A stretch of 64,000 nucleotides of DNA from Armatimonadota bacterium (GCA_020161505.1 JAIUNY010000007.1:62001-126000), one strand, 5' to 3'; numbered from the stretch's first letter, positions 1 through 8,767 are shown. Numbers and translations: made by a program. The notes: generated by a model from the sequence alone, not told the origin.

Positions 1-2765
1 AGCGCTCCGCCGTGCCGTGGGAGATCATGGTGAACGAGGTGCTGTTGGGTCTGGCAACCAGGCACCATCTAAGGTGTGTGGCGGCCAGCGCCATCACCCA
101 TGCCCACCGCGACAACTTTCCGAGTCAAGACATCTTGGTCTGTGCGGAAACTCTGTGCACGGTCGAGGAGCTTATTGGGCGAAAACCCCAAAGGCATCCC
201 AGCCAACCCGCAGTTGCCTCGCGTCCGCAGCGGGCTTTCAATGGCGAGAGGTTTCTGCGATCTCTCGATGAGTTCAATCGGCTCTATGCCGATCATCCTG
301 AGCTGATCGACAACACCCATCTGGTCACCGAGATGGTCGAGAGTTGGGTGCTCCCCCCGCGGGCCGAGCTTCCTTGGCTGACCGATGATCCTGCCGAAGC
401 CCTGCGATTTGCCGTTCAACGCGGCGCGGAAGAGCGGCATAAGAAGATGAATCATCGCCTGAAAATGCGCTTGGGGCACGAGGTGGACCGGATCATCAAT
501 CTGGGATTTGCCCACCACTTTTTGGTCGCCTGGGAGCTGTGCGAATGGGCAAAAAGAGAGGGGATTCTGCTCAGCGGGCGGGGTTCGGTGGTTGATTCTG
601 CGGTTGCCTATTGCCTGGGAATGAGCCGGATTGATGCTTTCGCCCATGGGCTCCACTTCGACCGATTCCTCCCCGCAGACGGCAGCAAACGCCCCGACAT
701 CGACATCGACTTCGAAGCCGCCCGGCGCGATGACGTACGCAACCACCTCATCAAGCGATTCGGGGCCGATCATGTCGCAAATGTGGGAGCGTTCGGAGCT
801 TATTGCAGTCGGGGGATCATCCGAGCGGTCGGCAAAGCGATGGGGCTCGATCAAGCGGCTCTCGGGTTCCTGGCGAAACGCGTTCATATGGGAGTCGCCC
901 CCGATCAGATCGCCAGTGCTTTGGAAAAACGCCCGGAACTCCGGCAATCTGGCATCAGCACGGCGCGTTTGGAGTGGATTTTTCGCCTTGCCGGACAGCT
1001 GATGGATGTCCCGATCAACCTCCGTGCTCACTCATCAGGAGTCGTGGTGTGCGATCGCCCGGTCTACGATTTCGTCCCGATCACTTGGTCGGCGGGGATG
1101 CAGGAAGACAACGACTCATCCGGGCATTTACGCATGATGCAGTGGGATAAGCGGAGCGCGAAATACTGCTTCGATAAGTTCGATCTGCTGTGCTTGCGAG
1201 GGCAGGATGCTCTCTCGGGGACTCAGCGCAGAATCCGGGAATCGAACCCGATTTTCCATGTCGAAGATGTCCCGATCGACGATCCGGAAACCTATCGCAC
1301 CATGCGGTCGGGGCACTTGGTGGGGATCCCGCAATCAGCATCACCCGCGATGCGCCAGGCTCACATGAGGATCAAAACCCAAGACCTCGCCGATGCCAGC
1401 CTAGTGCAAGCGGGTATCCGCCCCGGGGTCGGTGGCGCGGTGAAGATGAATGAGCTCATCGCGCGTCGCCACGGGCACAAACCCTATGCCTTCGAGCATC
1501 CTGACCTGGAGCCGATTCTTGGGCACACCTACGGGATCGTAGTGTTTCAGGAGCAGATCGACCAGCTTCTCCAGGTTTTCGCGGGCTACTCCGGCGGCGA
1601 GGCGGAAGATATCCGCGATGCCATTCACAAGCGTCGCAAGGAGGATTACGGCAAAACCATCCGTGAAGAGCTGATGGAGCGGATTCATTCGCGGGGATAC
1701 ACGCCAGAAGTCTGCGAGCATGTGTTCGATCTCATCGCGAATTTCAAGGGATACGGCTTTGCCCAGGGGCATGCATTGGCCTTTGCAGAGATCTCGGTGA
1801 GGTCGATTTTCTGCCAGCAAAACTTCCCCGCCGAGTATTTCGCGTCCCTCCTCGATTGCCAGCCCGCAGGATACTACGGCCCCTGCACTCTGGCGAATGA
1901 GGCTCGCAATCGGGGTGTGATGATGCTCCCGCCTTGCGTGAACAGGGGGTCTCTGAGGTTCGAAGTCGAGGCGGTGAAATCGCGCGAGGATCCCCAAATC
2001 ATCGTCCCCCAGGGCGGGATTCGGGTGTCGTTGAAGCAGATCAGCGGGGTTTCGCGGGGTGTTTTCGAGCGAATTGTCGATGAAAGGGGCGAGGGGTATC
2101 GCTCATTCTTCGACTTAGTGAAGCGGGTTCGCCCGGCCAAAGATGAACTGGAACGGCTGATTCTTGCCGGTGCTCTCGATGACCTCTGCCCCCACCGCAG
2201 GGCAATGCTGTGGGCAATTCCCGAGGCGGTTCGATTTGCCGAAGCGAACTCAGGCAGCCTCGGAGTAGAGCTTCCCGAGCCGAGTATGAACCATGAGGTG
2301 GTGGATTTTTCGCCAGCCGAGAAGCACATCCGGGAGAGACAGGTGCTCGGCCTCGATGTTGCCCAGCATCTCATGGCCTATGAACGTGAGCGCGCCCGAG
2401 AGAAGGGGGTCATCACCACCGCCGAGGCGCAGAATCTGAAGGATCAGGAGTGGGCGTATGTGGTCGGCAATCCGATCCGCCTGCGCTTCCCTCCTACCCC
2501 TAGCGGAAAGCGCGTGGTTTTCTTTGATCTCGAAGACGAAACGGGGCTCCTCAACGTGACGTGCTTCGACCGCACCTATCAGCAAGATGGCGGCAACATC
2601 ATCTGCGCGAGCTACGTGACGGTCTACGGCCAAGCCCAGTGGCGGGAGGGGCACATGGCCTTCCTCGCCAAACGGGTTCATCGATACCACCCCGTCATCA
2701 CGAAACTAGCCAACCAAGAGGTCTCAGAACTGCCGGTTGTGGCATCTGATTTCTTGGTTGGCTAG
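1..2765 (+). CDS. dnaE2: Error-prone DNA polymerase III alpha subunit, DnaE2-like, 5' truncated
   Basis: C-family replicative-type polymerase, probably the translesion form that works in SOS mutagenesis. The frame is open to the window edge, so the first part is missing; residue numbers count from the GTG codon at 12. The end of a PHP domain is visible near residues 15-35, then the palm with the catalytic acidic motif PDIDID (D229, D231). The finger region follows, then a DnaE2-like stretch with 'PAEYFASLLDCQPAGYYGP' near residue 613, and a C-terminal OB-fold near 800-880 ('VVFFDLEDETGLLNVTCFD'). The 'QPxGxY' segment and the lack of a long tau-binding tail favour DnaE2 over DnaE1. Its usual partners imuA/imuB are not seen and could lie upstream. 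The class call as polymerase is firm; the DnaE2 subtype is likely. Confidence 0.88.
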   Translation, partial: RSAVPWEIMVNEVLLGLATRHHLRCVAASAITHAHRDNFPSQDILVCAETLCTVEELIGRKPQRHPSQPAVASRPQRAFNGERFLRSLDEFNRLYADHPELIDNTHLVTEMVESWVLPPRAELPWLTDDPAEALRFAVQRGAEERHKKMNHRLKMRLGHEVDRIINLGFAHHFLVAWELCEWAKREGILLSGRGSVVDSAVAYCLGMSRIDAFAHGLHFDRFLPADGSKRPDIDIDFEAARRDDVRNHLIKRFGADHVANVGAFGAYCSRGIIRAVGKAMGLDQAALGFLAKRVHMGVAPDQIASALEKRPELRQSGISTARLEWIFRLAGQLMDVPINLRAHSSGVVVCDRPVYDFVPITWSAGMQEDNDSSGHLRMMQWDKRSAKYCFDKFDLLCLRGQDALSGTQRRIRESNPIFHVEDVPIDDPETYRTMRSGHLVGIPQSASPAMRQAHMRIKTQDLADASLVQAGIRPGVGGAVKMNELIARRHGHKPYAFEHPDLEPILGHTYGIVVFQEQIDQLLQVFAGYSGGEAEDIRDAIHKRRKEDYGKTIREELMERIHSRGYTPEVCEHVFDLIANFKGYGFAQGHALAFAEISVRSIFCQQNFPAEYFASLLDCQPAGYYGPCTLANEARNRGVMMLPPCVNRGSLRFEVEAVKSREDPQIIVPQGGIRVSLKQISGVSRGVFERIVDERGEGYRSFFDLVKRVRPAKDELERLILAGALDDLCPHRRAMLWAIPEAVRFAEANSGSLGVELPEPSMNHEVVDFSPAEKHIRERQVLGLDVAQHLMAYERERAREKGVITTAEAQNLKDQEWAYVVGNPIRLRFPPTPSGKRVVFFDLEDETGLLNVTCFDRTYQQDGGNIICASYVTVYGQAQWREGHMAFLAKRVHRYHPVITKLANQEVSELPVVASDFLVG

Positions 2766-2790
2766 AAAGGGAGGGAGCCCGAGGCTCGCC

Positions 2791-3177
2791 CTACTTGTAC
2801 TGCTCGGCCTTCTTGGCGACCATGGCGGGATCCTTCTGACCCATTTCCAGGCAGCTGGAGCAGCACATGTAATAGCGCACGCCTTCGTGATCCACGTGAC
2901 CGACCGCGTCCGATTCGCTGTCCATCTTGGAACCCATCAGCGGGCACACGAGCTTGCCATCCGAACCCTTGAACGCGGTGGGATCGCTTGCCGTGGCACC
3001 TTCGGCCGGCTTGTCTTCGGATGGCGTGGCGGCACCCTCATCCTTCTTGGGGGTCTCGGTGGACGAGGTTTCGGCAGGAGTCGCCGTATCAGTCGCGGCG
3101 GGCTCCGCAGTGCCCGAGCATCCGACAACAAAGAGGAGCGCCAGGGCGCAAAGACTGGAGGTCATGAAGGCCTTCAT
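2791..3177 (-). CDS. Small lipoprotein with YHS-like metal-binding domain
   Basis: A 128-residue exported lipoprotein. The signal peptide ends in a lipobox (FVVGC, Cys20). A Pro/Ala/Thr/Glu-rich linker to about residue 65 is followed by a compact domain with 'CPLMGSKM' and 'VRYYMCCSSCLEMGQKDP'. This resembles YHS or heavy-metal-binding domains, where the Cys pairs bind a metal ion. The protein is probably tethered in the periplasm. The substrate metal is unknown. An internal Met at residue 5 is an alternative start. It is convergent with the polymerase gene, with 25 bp between the stop codons. Confidence 0.7.
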   Translation of the reverse strand: MKAFMTSSLCALALLFVVGCSGTAEPAATDTATPAETSSTETPKKDEGAATPSEDKPAEGATASDPTAFKGSDGKLVCPLMGSKMDSESDAVGHVDHEGVRYYMCCSSCLEMGQKDPAMVAKKAEQYK

Positions 3178-3230
3178 AGTGAACAGTATGCACGGAGTCG
3201 GAGAAAGGTTCCCTGTGACCCTACCGGAAG

Positions 3231-3269
3231 AAAGAAAAACCGCCCTCCGGGAATCCCGAAGGGCGGTTT
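3231..3269 (-). terminator. Rho-independent terminator of the PEP-CTERM gene
   Basis: A 10-bp stem (3237-3246 with 3260-3269) with a further CGGG/CCCG inner stem. On the minus strand it is followed by TTTTTCTTTC, just after the stop codon at 3291. Confidence 0.85.
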
Positions 3270-3290
3270 GATTCGCTCAGGCGTGAGCGT

Positions 3291-4004
3291 TTAGGCCTTC
3301 TTGCGTCGGCGAGCCGCGAGAGCTCCCAGCGCAAGCAGGGTCATCGTCGCCGGTTCCGGCACGGCTTCGACGGAGAAATCATCGAACCACGCGGTGTTGT
3401 TGGTGTTTGTAGCATCCCAGTCGCTGAAGAGATCGACGTCGTCGAGCGTATTGAGAGATCCGGAGACAGAAACGACCGTGGAGAACGTATCCACCTTCAC
3501 CAAGGCCACGGACGAGCCAAGAGCATAGGAGATCTCGATGTCAAGCCATCGACCGGTCGCATTGGAGATGGATCCAACTCCAGCGCCTCCCCACAGGGAG
3601 CCATAGTTTTCGCTGGCTCGAACGAGACCTGCCGAGTTGACGGTCACACCGATCCCACCGACATTGCCCCAGTAGCGCAGACCGAAGGTTCGATCCCCGT
3701 TGGCAGTTTGCGGGTCGATGTAAACACTTACCTTGCTCACCACTGCATTCGTGCCAGTGTAAGCAGGAGTGAGGGCCTTCCAGCCGTACGTTCCGCCCGT
3801 ACCGAGCCAGCGCACCGATTGGGTGCCTGTCTTGGCGAAATTGTTGACAACGGTGTAGTTCGCATTCCCTTGCCAGCCATCTTGACCAGCAAGCGCGCCG
3901 GTGGTGAAAGTCGGAGCCTCAAAGCTAGACGCAATGAGCACTTGGGCGGTGGCAGAAACAGACAGGGCTGCGAATGCCGCAACCACGAGAAGTGATTTCT
4001 TCAT
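3291..4004 (-). CDS. PEP-CTERM anchored exported protein
   Basis: A 237-residue secreted protein. It has a signal peptide (MKKSLLVVAAFAALSVSATA), a beta-rich body of about 190 residues resembling concanavalin-like domains ('DDVDLFSDWDATNTNNTAWFDDFSVEAVPEP'-type end), and a classic PEP-CTERM sorting signal: VPEPATM, a hydrophobic run, then RRRKK. Proteins of this kind are cleaved by an exosortase and belong to the cell surface or exopolysaccharide matrix. The start at 4004 is preferred because GAGGAAAT lies directly before the ATG and the signal peptide begins there; the frame extends 11 codons further upstream. No catalytic motif is seen. The function of the body is unknown. Confidence 0.85.
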   Translation of the reverse strand: MKKSLLVVAAFAALSVSATAQVLIASSFEAPTFTTGALAGQDGWQGNANYTVVNNFAKTGTQSVRWLGTGGTYGWKALTPAYTGTNAVVSKVSVYIDPQTANGDRTFGLRYWGNVGGIGVTVNSAGLVRASENYGSLWGGAGVGSISNATGRWLDIEISYALGSSVALVKVDTFSTVVSVSGSLNTLDDVDLFSDWDATNTNNTAWFDDFSVEAVPEPATMTLLALGALAARRRKKA

Positions 4005-4143
4005 TATTTCCTCATCTAGAAAGTGAATCGAACTCAAAACGAGTTCATGAACACCACCCCGCAGCTTCGCGGAAATCCGGGGTCTTCAATGAAAGCTATC
4101 TTAACTCAAATTTCAAGTTTTGTACCGCAAAACCTCACAAAGA

Positions 4144-4159
4144 CCCGTATAAATACGGG
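4144..4159. promoter_or_regulatory. Palindrome overlapping a TATAAA box
   Basis: Perfect inverted repeat CCCGTAT-AA-ATACGGG in the shared upstream region of the PEP-CTERM gene (minus) and the aminotransferase gene (plus). It contains a -10-like TATAAA. It could be an operator or simply a symmetric promoter core; no matching regulator is identified. Confidence 0.35.
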
Positions 4160-4222
4160 GCAGACCTAGCAATCCACCGGAGACCCCACGTCCGATTGAT
4201 CCCCCGGTATGCTGGAGGAGCG

Positions 4223-5440
4223 ATGAGCACCGCCACCGCCCGATCTCTTTCCCAGCGCGCCTCTGTGATGCCGGCCTCTCCGATCCGGAAGCTGGCCCCC
4301 TATGCCGACGTGGCCAAATCGCATGGCGTCAAGGTCTATCACCTCAACATCGGGCAGCCCGATGTCGCGAGCCCGGAGACCTTTTGGAAGGCGATCCGAG
4401 AGAACAACCTCAGTGTGCTCGAGTATTCCCACTCTGCCGGGATCCTCGCCCTCCGCGAAAAAGCTGCCGCTGCTTACACCGCCATGGGAATCCCCGTGGA
4501 AACCAATCAACTGATGGTCACCACGGCGGGCAGCGAGGCCCTTTCGATCGCCATGTCGGTGCTGTGCGATGAAGGCGACGAAGTGATCGTGCCGGAGCCA
4601 ATGTATGCCAATTACATCGGATTCGCCGCCGCCAATGCCGTGAAGGTCGTCCCGATTCTCACCAAGATCGAGGACAATTTTGCTCTTCCGAGTCTGGAAG
4701 AATTTGAAAAGCGGATCACCCCCCGAACCAAGGCGATTTTGGTGTGCAACCCGGGCAATCCGACGGGAATCGTCTACTCCCCAGAGCAACTCGCAGGTCT
4801 GCGCGAAATCGCAATCAAGCACGGTGTGTATCTCATCGCCGACGAGGTTTATCGAGAGTTTGTCTATGAAGGCGGCCGACCGCAAAGCATCCTGGAGCTT
4901 GAAGGGCTCGATGAACTCGCGATCATGGTGGACAGCGTCAGCAAACGCTATTCCCTCTGTGGCGCGCGCATCGGGTTCCTGGTCAGCCGGAACAAGAAGT
5001 TCATGGACGCCGCGCTGCGATTCGGACAAGCCCGGTTGAGCTCGCCCACACTGGAAATGATCGGCGTTCTCGCCGCTCTCGACACACCGACCAGCTACTT
5101 CGATGAGGTTCGGTCCGAGTACCGCAAGCGCCGGGATCTGCTGGTCTCACGACTTCGCGCCATGCCGGGAGTGGTCTGCCCGGATATCCAAGGTGCCTTC
5201 TATGCCACGGTGCGCCTGCCGATTGACGACAGCGACCGATTCTGCCAGTGGATGCTCGAGGAATTCCGCCTCCACGGAGCTACTGTCATGATGGCCCCCG
5301 GCACGGGATTCTATTCGACCCCTGGTTTGGGCAAGGATGAGGTGCGAATCGCCTACGTTTTGAACGTGGAAGATACAGCCGCCGCCATGGACTGCCTCCA
5401 GCTGGCGCTTCAGAATTACCCAGGTCGCACCAACCAGTAA
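4223..5440 (+). CDS. PLP-dependent aminotransferase, class I/II
   Basis: A 405-residue fold-type I aminotransferase of the aspartate/aromatic aminotransferase group. It moves amino groups between an amino acid and a 2-oxo acid. Visible hallmarks are 'NIGQPD' near the N-terminus, the 'NPGNPTG' loop, the PLP-pyridine Asp207 in 'ADEVY', and Lys241 in 'SVSKRYSLCGARIGF', which forms the Schiff base. The start at 4223 has a strong ribosome binding site (GGAGGAG, 2 nt before the ATG); a longer in-frame reading from 3974 runs through the promoter region and is rejected. Substrate cannot be told from sequence alone. mqnE follows 79 bp downstream on the same strand. Confidence 0.88.
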   Translation: MSTATARSLSQRASVMPASPIRKLAPYADVAKSHGVKVYHLNIGQPDVASPETFWKAIRENNLSVLEYSHSAGILALREKAAAAYTAMGIPVETNQLMVTTAGSEALSIAMSVLCDEGDEVIVPEPMYANYIGFAAANAVKVVPILTKIEDNFALPSLEEFEKRITPRTKAILVCNPGNPTGIVYSPEQLAGLREIAIKHGVYLIADEVYREFVYEGGRPQSILELEGLDELAIMVDSVSKRYSLCGARIGFLVSRNKKFMDAALRFGQARLSSPTLEMIGVLAALDTPTSYFDEVRSEYRKRRDLLVSRLRAMPGVVCPDIQGAFYATVRLPIDDSDRFCQWMLEEFRLHGATVMMAPGTGFYSTPGLGKDEVRIAYVLNVEDTAAAMDCLQLALQNYPGRTNQ

Positions 5441-5480
5441 GTCCCCTCCGGTCGGGCCCTGTGGTATAAATGCACCAGGA

Positions 5481-5502
5481 GTTTTCACTTTTTCGTGAAA
5501 AC
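5481..5502 (+). promoter_or_regulatory. Inverted repeat in the mqnE 5' region
   Basis: Perfect 8-bp inverted repeat GTTTTCAC-N6-GTGAAAAC, 17 bp before the mqnE ATG and 10 bp after a TATAAA box (5465-5470). It could form a 5' mRNA hairpin or be an operator. There is no T-run, so it is not a classical terminator. Confidence 0.4.
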
Positions 5503-5519
5503 TCGCGTAGGAACAAGAA

Positions 5520-6686
5520 ATGGCACTCGCTCCAGAGCGGATTGTTGGGCAAGAGCTCATCGACATCTACCGAAAGGTGGAGGTCGGCGAACGGCTGAGC
5601 GCGGAAGACGGTCTGCGCCTTTACGAGACAAAGAACCTCACCGCCGTGGGCTACATGGCGAACATGGTTCGGGAGCGACTGCACGGGAAGCGAACGTACT
5701 TTGTGCGCAACCAGCACATCAACTACACCAACATCTGCAACAAGTTCTGCAAGTTCTGTAGTTTCTACGCGAAGAAAGGTGGCCCCGATCCTTACGAGAT
5801 GTCAATCGAGGAAGTTCGGCGACGTTTAGACTGGCACAAGCACGTTGACATCACCGAAGTCCACATGGTGGGAGGCATCAATCCTCGCCTTCCCTATCAG
5901 TACTACATGGATCTTTGCCGTGTGGTAAAAGAAGTTCTTCCGAACGCCCACGTGAAGGCATTTACTGCCGTTGAAATCGAGCAGATTGCCAACAAAGGCG
6001 GCGTTACTCACGAGCAAGCCCTTCGTGATTTGGTCGAAGCCGGCCTTGACTCGCTTCCGGGCGGAGGTATTGAGATCCTGAGCGACCGAGTTCACCGAGA
6101 GTTGTTCGGCAAAAAGCTGGGTGGCGATGGGTGGAAGTCGGTTGCTCGCGCGGCCTCTCGTCTCGGCCTGACGCAATACGCCACGATGCTCTACGGGCAC
6201 ATTGAAACCGCCGAAGAGCGTGTGAGCCACCTGATGCAGCTTCGTGAACTTCAGGATGAAACCAAGCACTTTGTATGCTTCACTCCGCTCAGTTTCCACC
6301 CCGAGAAGACGGAACTCGAGGATATCAAACCTCTTACCGGATATGTTGACTTACGCAACATCGCGGTCAGCAGGTTGATGCTGGATAACTTCGAGCATAT
6401 CAAGAGCTTCTGGATCATGAACACGCCGGAACTCACCCAAGCTGCCCTGTGGTATGGCGCGGATGACACAGACGGTCTCGTTCACGAATATGAAATCACG
6501 TACAAGGAAGGCGAATTCGGCAACAAGAAGCAAGCTCTTACCTACACCAACATGTGCGCGATGATCCGCGAGGCTGGTCGTGTGCCGATCGAGCGCGATA
6601 GTCTCTACCACGAAATCAAACGCGACCCCGAAGCCATGTCCGGCAAACCCACCCGCCAGCTCACTCCGCTGAGTGTGATGGGGTAA
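5520..6686 (+). CDS. mqnE: Aminofutalosine synthase (radical SAM)
   Basis: A 388-residue radical SAM enzyme that joins the enolpyruvyl group of 3-[(1-carboxyvinyl)oxy]benzoate to SAM-derived adenosine, giving aminofutalosine, an early step of the futalosine route to menaquinone. The cluster-binding motif is C73-x3-C77-x2-C80. 'MVGGINPRLPYQYYMDL', 'VKAFTAVEI' and 'LPGGGIEIL' are typical of MqnE as opposed to MqnC or CofH. Length is normal for the family. The ATG has only a weak ribosome binding site. No other menaquinone genes are in the window. A strong terminator follows. Confidence 0.92.
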   Translation: MALAPERIVGQELIDIYRKVEVGERLSAEDGLRLYETKNLTAVGYMANMVRERLHGKRTYFVRNQHINYTNICNKFCKFCSFYAKKGGPDPYEMSIEEVRRRLDWHKHVDITEVHMVGGINPRLPYQYYMDLCRVVKEVLPNAHVKAFTAVEIEQIANKGGVTHEQALRDLVEAGLDSLPGGGIEILSDRVHRELFGKKLGGDGWKSVARAASRLGLTQYATMLYGHIETAEERVSHLMQLRELQDETKHFVCFTPLSFHPEKTELEDIKPLTGYVDLRNIAVSRLMLDNFEHIKSFWIMNTPELTQAALWYGADDTDGLVHEYEITYKEGEFGNKKQALTYTNMCAMIREAGRVPIERDSLYHEIKRDPEAMSGKPTRQLTPLSVMG

Positions 6687-6703
6687 AGCCAGACCTCAGA
6701 AAC

Positions 6704-6748
6704 ACAAAAGAAGCTGGATGCACATGCGTCCAGCTTCTTTTGTTTTTT
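6704..6748 (+). terminator. Rho-independent terminator of mqnE
   Basis: Stem AAAAGAAGCTGGA / TCCAGCTTCTTTT with a 10-nt loop and a following TTTTTT. It lies between mqnE and the convergent tRNA gene. Confidence 0.9.
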
Positions 6749-6759
6749 CGCGAATTAGT

Positions 6760-6835
6760 TGGCGCGCTCGAGAGGATTCGAACCTCCGACCCCCAGCTCC
6801 GCAAGCTGGTGCTCTATCCGCTGAGCTACGAGCGC
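6760..6835 (-). tRNA. tRNA-Arg, anticodon GCG
   Basis: 76 nt including an encoded 3' CCA. The acceptor stem is GCGCTCG/CGAGCGC and the D-arm is TAGCTCAGCGGATAGAGC. The anticodon stem is CCAGC/GCTGG around the loop TTGCGGA (anticodon GCG, codon CGC), and the T-arm has GGTTCGAATCC. A GCG anticodon is unusual in bacteria, where ACG, modified to ICG, normally reads CGU, CGC and CGA. Confidence 0.95.
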
Positions 6836-6894
6836 GCAAGGACTCCTATTATATCCACCCGAGCCCACGACCCATGGACCCGCTGGCCCAGAAC

Positions 6895-8130
6895 TTAGGT
6901 TTGCGGGATTCTCCCGAGCCGATACTCGTTGCGCAGCTTGAGAGGGGACCGAGTTTCCCGGCGGATCACCACCTCGCTCCCGTCCACTGTGATGGTGGTG
7001 CGCGCCGGAACTCGGGTCGGTTTCCCGTTGATCTCCTCTGTCACTTCGCCATTCATCACAATCGTGCCAGATCCGTTCGCGGCAAAGTCATCGACGCCTT
7101 CCGCGCGGAAGACGTCTTCTCCGACTTGCGCAAGACCCGACTTCCGATCAATCACCAGTTTGGAGCTACTGTCATATTGCGCTCCAGGGTATGCCGGGTA
7201 GCGAAAGCTCACCTCAAGCGCATCCCGGGTATCGCTCCAGAGGACACGAGCCTCGACTTGCTCCTCCATCATCTTGCCGTCGGAGAAGTTTTCGTACCTC
7301 AATGTTCCGGAGTAATCGCCGACCACGTGCTGGAAGAACTTCACATCCTCCGGCTGGATGCGCACCACTGGTTTGGTGGCAGCCGAGCCCAACTGAGCAA
7401 GAATCGCGCCGCCCATCAGCAAACCTGCAACCGCGATCGTCGCCACGGCAATCTGCTTCAGCAGGATCGCTTTGGTCACTGAAGATGCCAATCCCAAGGC
7501 GAGCCCGCTCGCTGCGGCTCCCCCTGTCGACCAACCCGCTGGGGCGGACTCGGTCTTGGCTTGAGTCAGCGCACCGAGAAGCAGCACTCCGGCCGTACCG
7601 TAGCCGAGCTTGGTCGCGCGCTCTCTGGCCCGATCTTCGGCCCGAGCGCAACGCATCCGGGCTGCATCCTCAGAGACACCGAGGATCTGGGCGATCTCAC
7701 CGTGGCTTCGGCCTTCGTAGTGGCGCAGAATCAACAGGTTTCTGTCTTCGCTCGGAAGGTTCTCCAGAGTGGCCCATACCGAAGAATCGCCACCCATCTT
7801 GCTGCTTTCCTGCTCTCGATCCACCGCTTTCTGATAAGTATCCAACATCACTTCGCGCCTCTTCTCCCCTCGTCGGGCGTTCAGGCAAACCTTCCGCGCC
7901 GTTTCGACAAACCATCCTCCCAAACACTTATGCCCTTGCAGCTTCCGCGCTTGGCGCAGAAAAAGCAGTACGACCGCCTGCGCCGCGTCTTCGGCAAGAT
8001 CCCGGTTGCCGAGCTTCGATCGGCACACGCTTTGGATGAGGCCAGAGTAACGATCCAGCAGAGCGGTGAGGGCGTTTTTGTCCCCACGTTGGAGATAGAG
8101 AAGAAGCAGATCTTGGTCTGTCGGATTCAT
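6895..8130 (-). CDS. ECF sigma factor fused to a membrane segment and an extracytoplasmic domain
   Basis: A 411-residue fusion. Region sigma-2 lies at about 5-85 ('DLAEDAAQAVVLLFLRQARKL'). Region sigma-4 lies at about 115-168 ('NLLILRHYEGRSHGEIAQIL'). There is a hydrophobic stretch at 176-192, a clear transmembrane helix at 222-247, and a C-terminal domain at 268-405 that would lie outside the cytoplasmic membrane. That last domain matches the protein encoded directly upstream: YSGTLRYENFSDGKM against WSGELSYRDYTSGKI, and GTIVMNGEVTEEI against GSIVMTGKVTEQV. No separate anti-sigma factor is seen. The fusion suggests a sigma factor held at the membrane and controlled from outside, possibly by proteolysis; this is inference. 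The reading frame is uninterrupted. Confidence 0.85.
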   Translation of the reverse strand: MNPTDQDLLLLYLQRGDKNALTALLDRYSGLIQSVCRSKLGNRDLAEDAAQAVVLLFLRQARKLQGHKCLGGWFVETARKVCLNARRGEKRREVMLDTYQKAVDREQESSKMGGDSSVWATLENLPSEDRNLLILRHYEGRSHGEIAQILGVSEDAARMRCARAEDRARERATKLGYGTAGVLLLGALTQAKTESAPAGWSTGGAAASGLALGLASSVTKAILLKQIAVATIAVAGLLMGGAILAQLGSAATKPVVRIQPEDVKFFQHVVGDYSGTLRYENFSDGKMMEEQVEARVLWSDTRDALEVSFRYPAYPGAQYDSSSKLVIDRKSGLAQVGEDVFRAEGVDDFAANGSGTIVMNGEVTEEINGKPTRVPARTTITVDGSEVVIRRETRSPLKLRNEYRLGRIPQT

Positions 8131-8181
8131 TTCGGTTCGGTTTGTGGTTCATCAATCATGGGCAGGCGAGAGGGTTGAAGC

Positions 8182-8208
8182 CGGGGCGGCGGACTCTGAG
8201 CCGCCCCG
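8182..8208 (-). terminator. GC-rich hairpin between the two outer-domain genes
   Basis: Perfect 9-bp stem CGGGGCGGC/GCCGCCCCG with a 9-nt loop in the 88-bp gap upstream of the sigma gene. No T-run follows on the minus strand, so it may be a weak terminator or an mRNA processing/stability element that lowers sigma-gene expression. Confidence 0.4.
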
Positions 8209-8218
8209 ATCGCTCCCA

Positions 8219-8767
8219 TCAGCGGCCTTGGCCCTCGGCGCGCCGGGTGAAGGCAAACTTGTGGCGCATCACGTAAGGCGATCCGGTTTCCCGGACCACC
8301 GAGAACTCGTTGCCTTTCAGCATCACGGTCATCCGGCACGGAACCTCTTGCATCTCTTTGCCGACTTGCTCGGTCACCTTACCAGTCATCACAATGCTGC
8401 CTTCCTGCGGCTTGGATCCGGCGATGAATTCGGATTCGGTCACTTCGCCCGGGAACTTGTCGAATCCCCATTGCTTGGTTGTCGGCGACCAGCCGAAGAT
8501 GGTTGCATCGACGCGATCCTTGCTGTAGCCGGGATACGTGATCTCGGCCGAAATTGCATGTCCGTGTTGAGTGAGTTGGATCTTGGCATCCGCCTTCAGA
8601 GACTCGATTTTGCCGCTTGTGTAGTCGCGGTAGCTCAGTTCCCCGCTCCAGTTGCCGACGAGGCCTGGGAGCATCTTCATACCGCCGAGAGAGGATTTCT
8701 CCGGGGCGATGAGAGTAGCGGCGAGGATGGTTGTGAGGGTCATCATCTTGTTTGTCCCGACCGACAT
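8219..8767 (-). CDS. Exported protein sharing the outer domain of the neighbouring sigma factor
   Basis: About 182 residues: a short hydrophobic N-terminus (probable signal sequence, 'MMTLTTILAATLIA') and one domain at about 36-175. This domain is clearly homologous to the C-terminal part of the sigma factor fusion encoded 88 bp downstream. Shared blocks are WSGELSYRDYTSGK, TYPGYS, and the C-terminal stretch of 'GSIVMTGKVTEQV', 'VPCRMTV' and 'VVRETGSPYVMRHKF'. Start is uncertain: ATG 8767 or 8746/8743; no good ribosome binding site precedes any of them. The family is not recognised. It may compete with, or report to, the sigma-bound copy. Confidence 0.7.
   Translation of the reverse strand: MSVGTNKMMTLTTILAATLIAPEKSSLGGMKMLPGLVGNWSGELSYRDYTSGKIESLKADAKIQLTQHGHAISAEITYPGYSKDRVDATIFGWSPTTKQWGFDKFPGEVTESEFIAGSKPQEGSIVMTGKVTEQVGKEMQEVPCRMTVMLKGNEFSVVRETGSPYVMRHKFAFTRRAEGQGR

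Noticed and set aside
69-1031. Open frame antisense to the DNA polymerase gene
   Set aside because: No family resemblance and composition typical of a shadow frame.
3974-4222. Extended N-terminus of the aminotransferase
   Set aside because: It runs through the divergent promoter and the start of the PEP-CTERM gene, while ATG 4223 has a strong ribosome binding site and family-like start.
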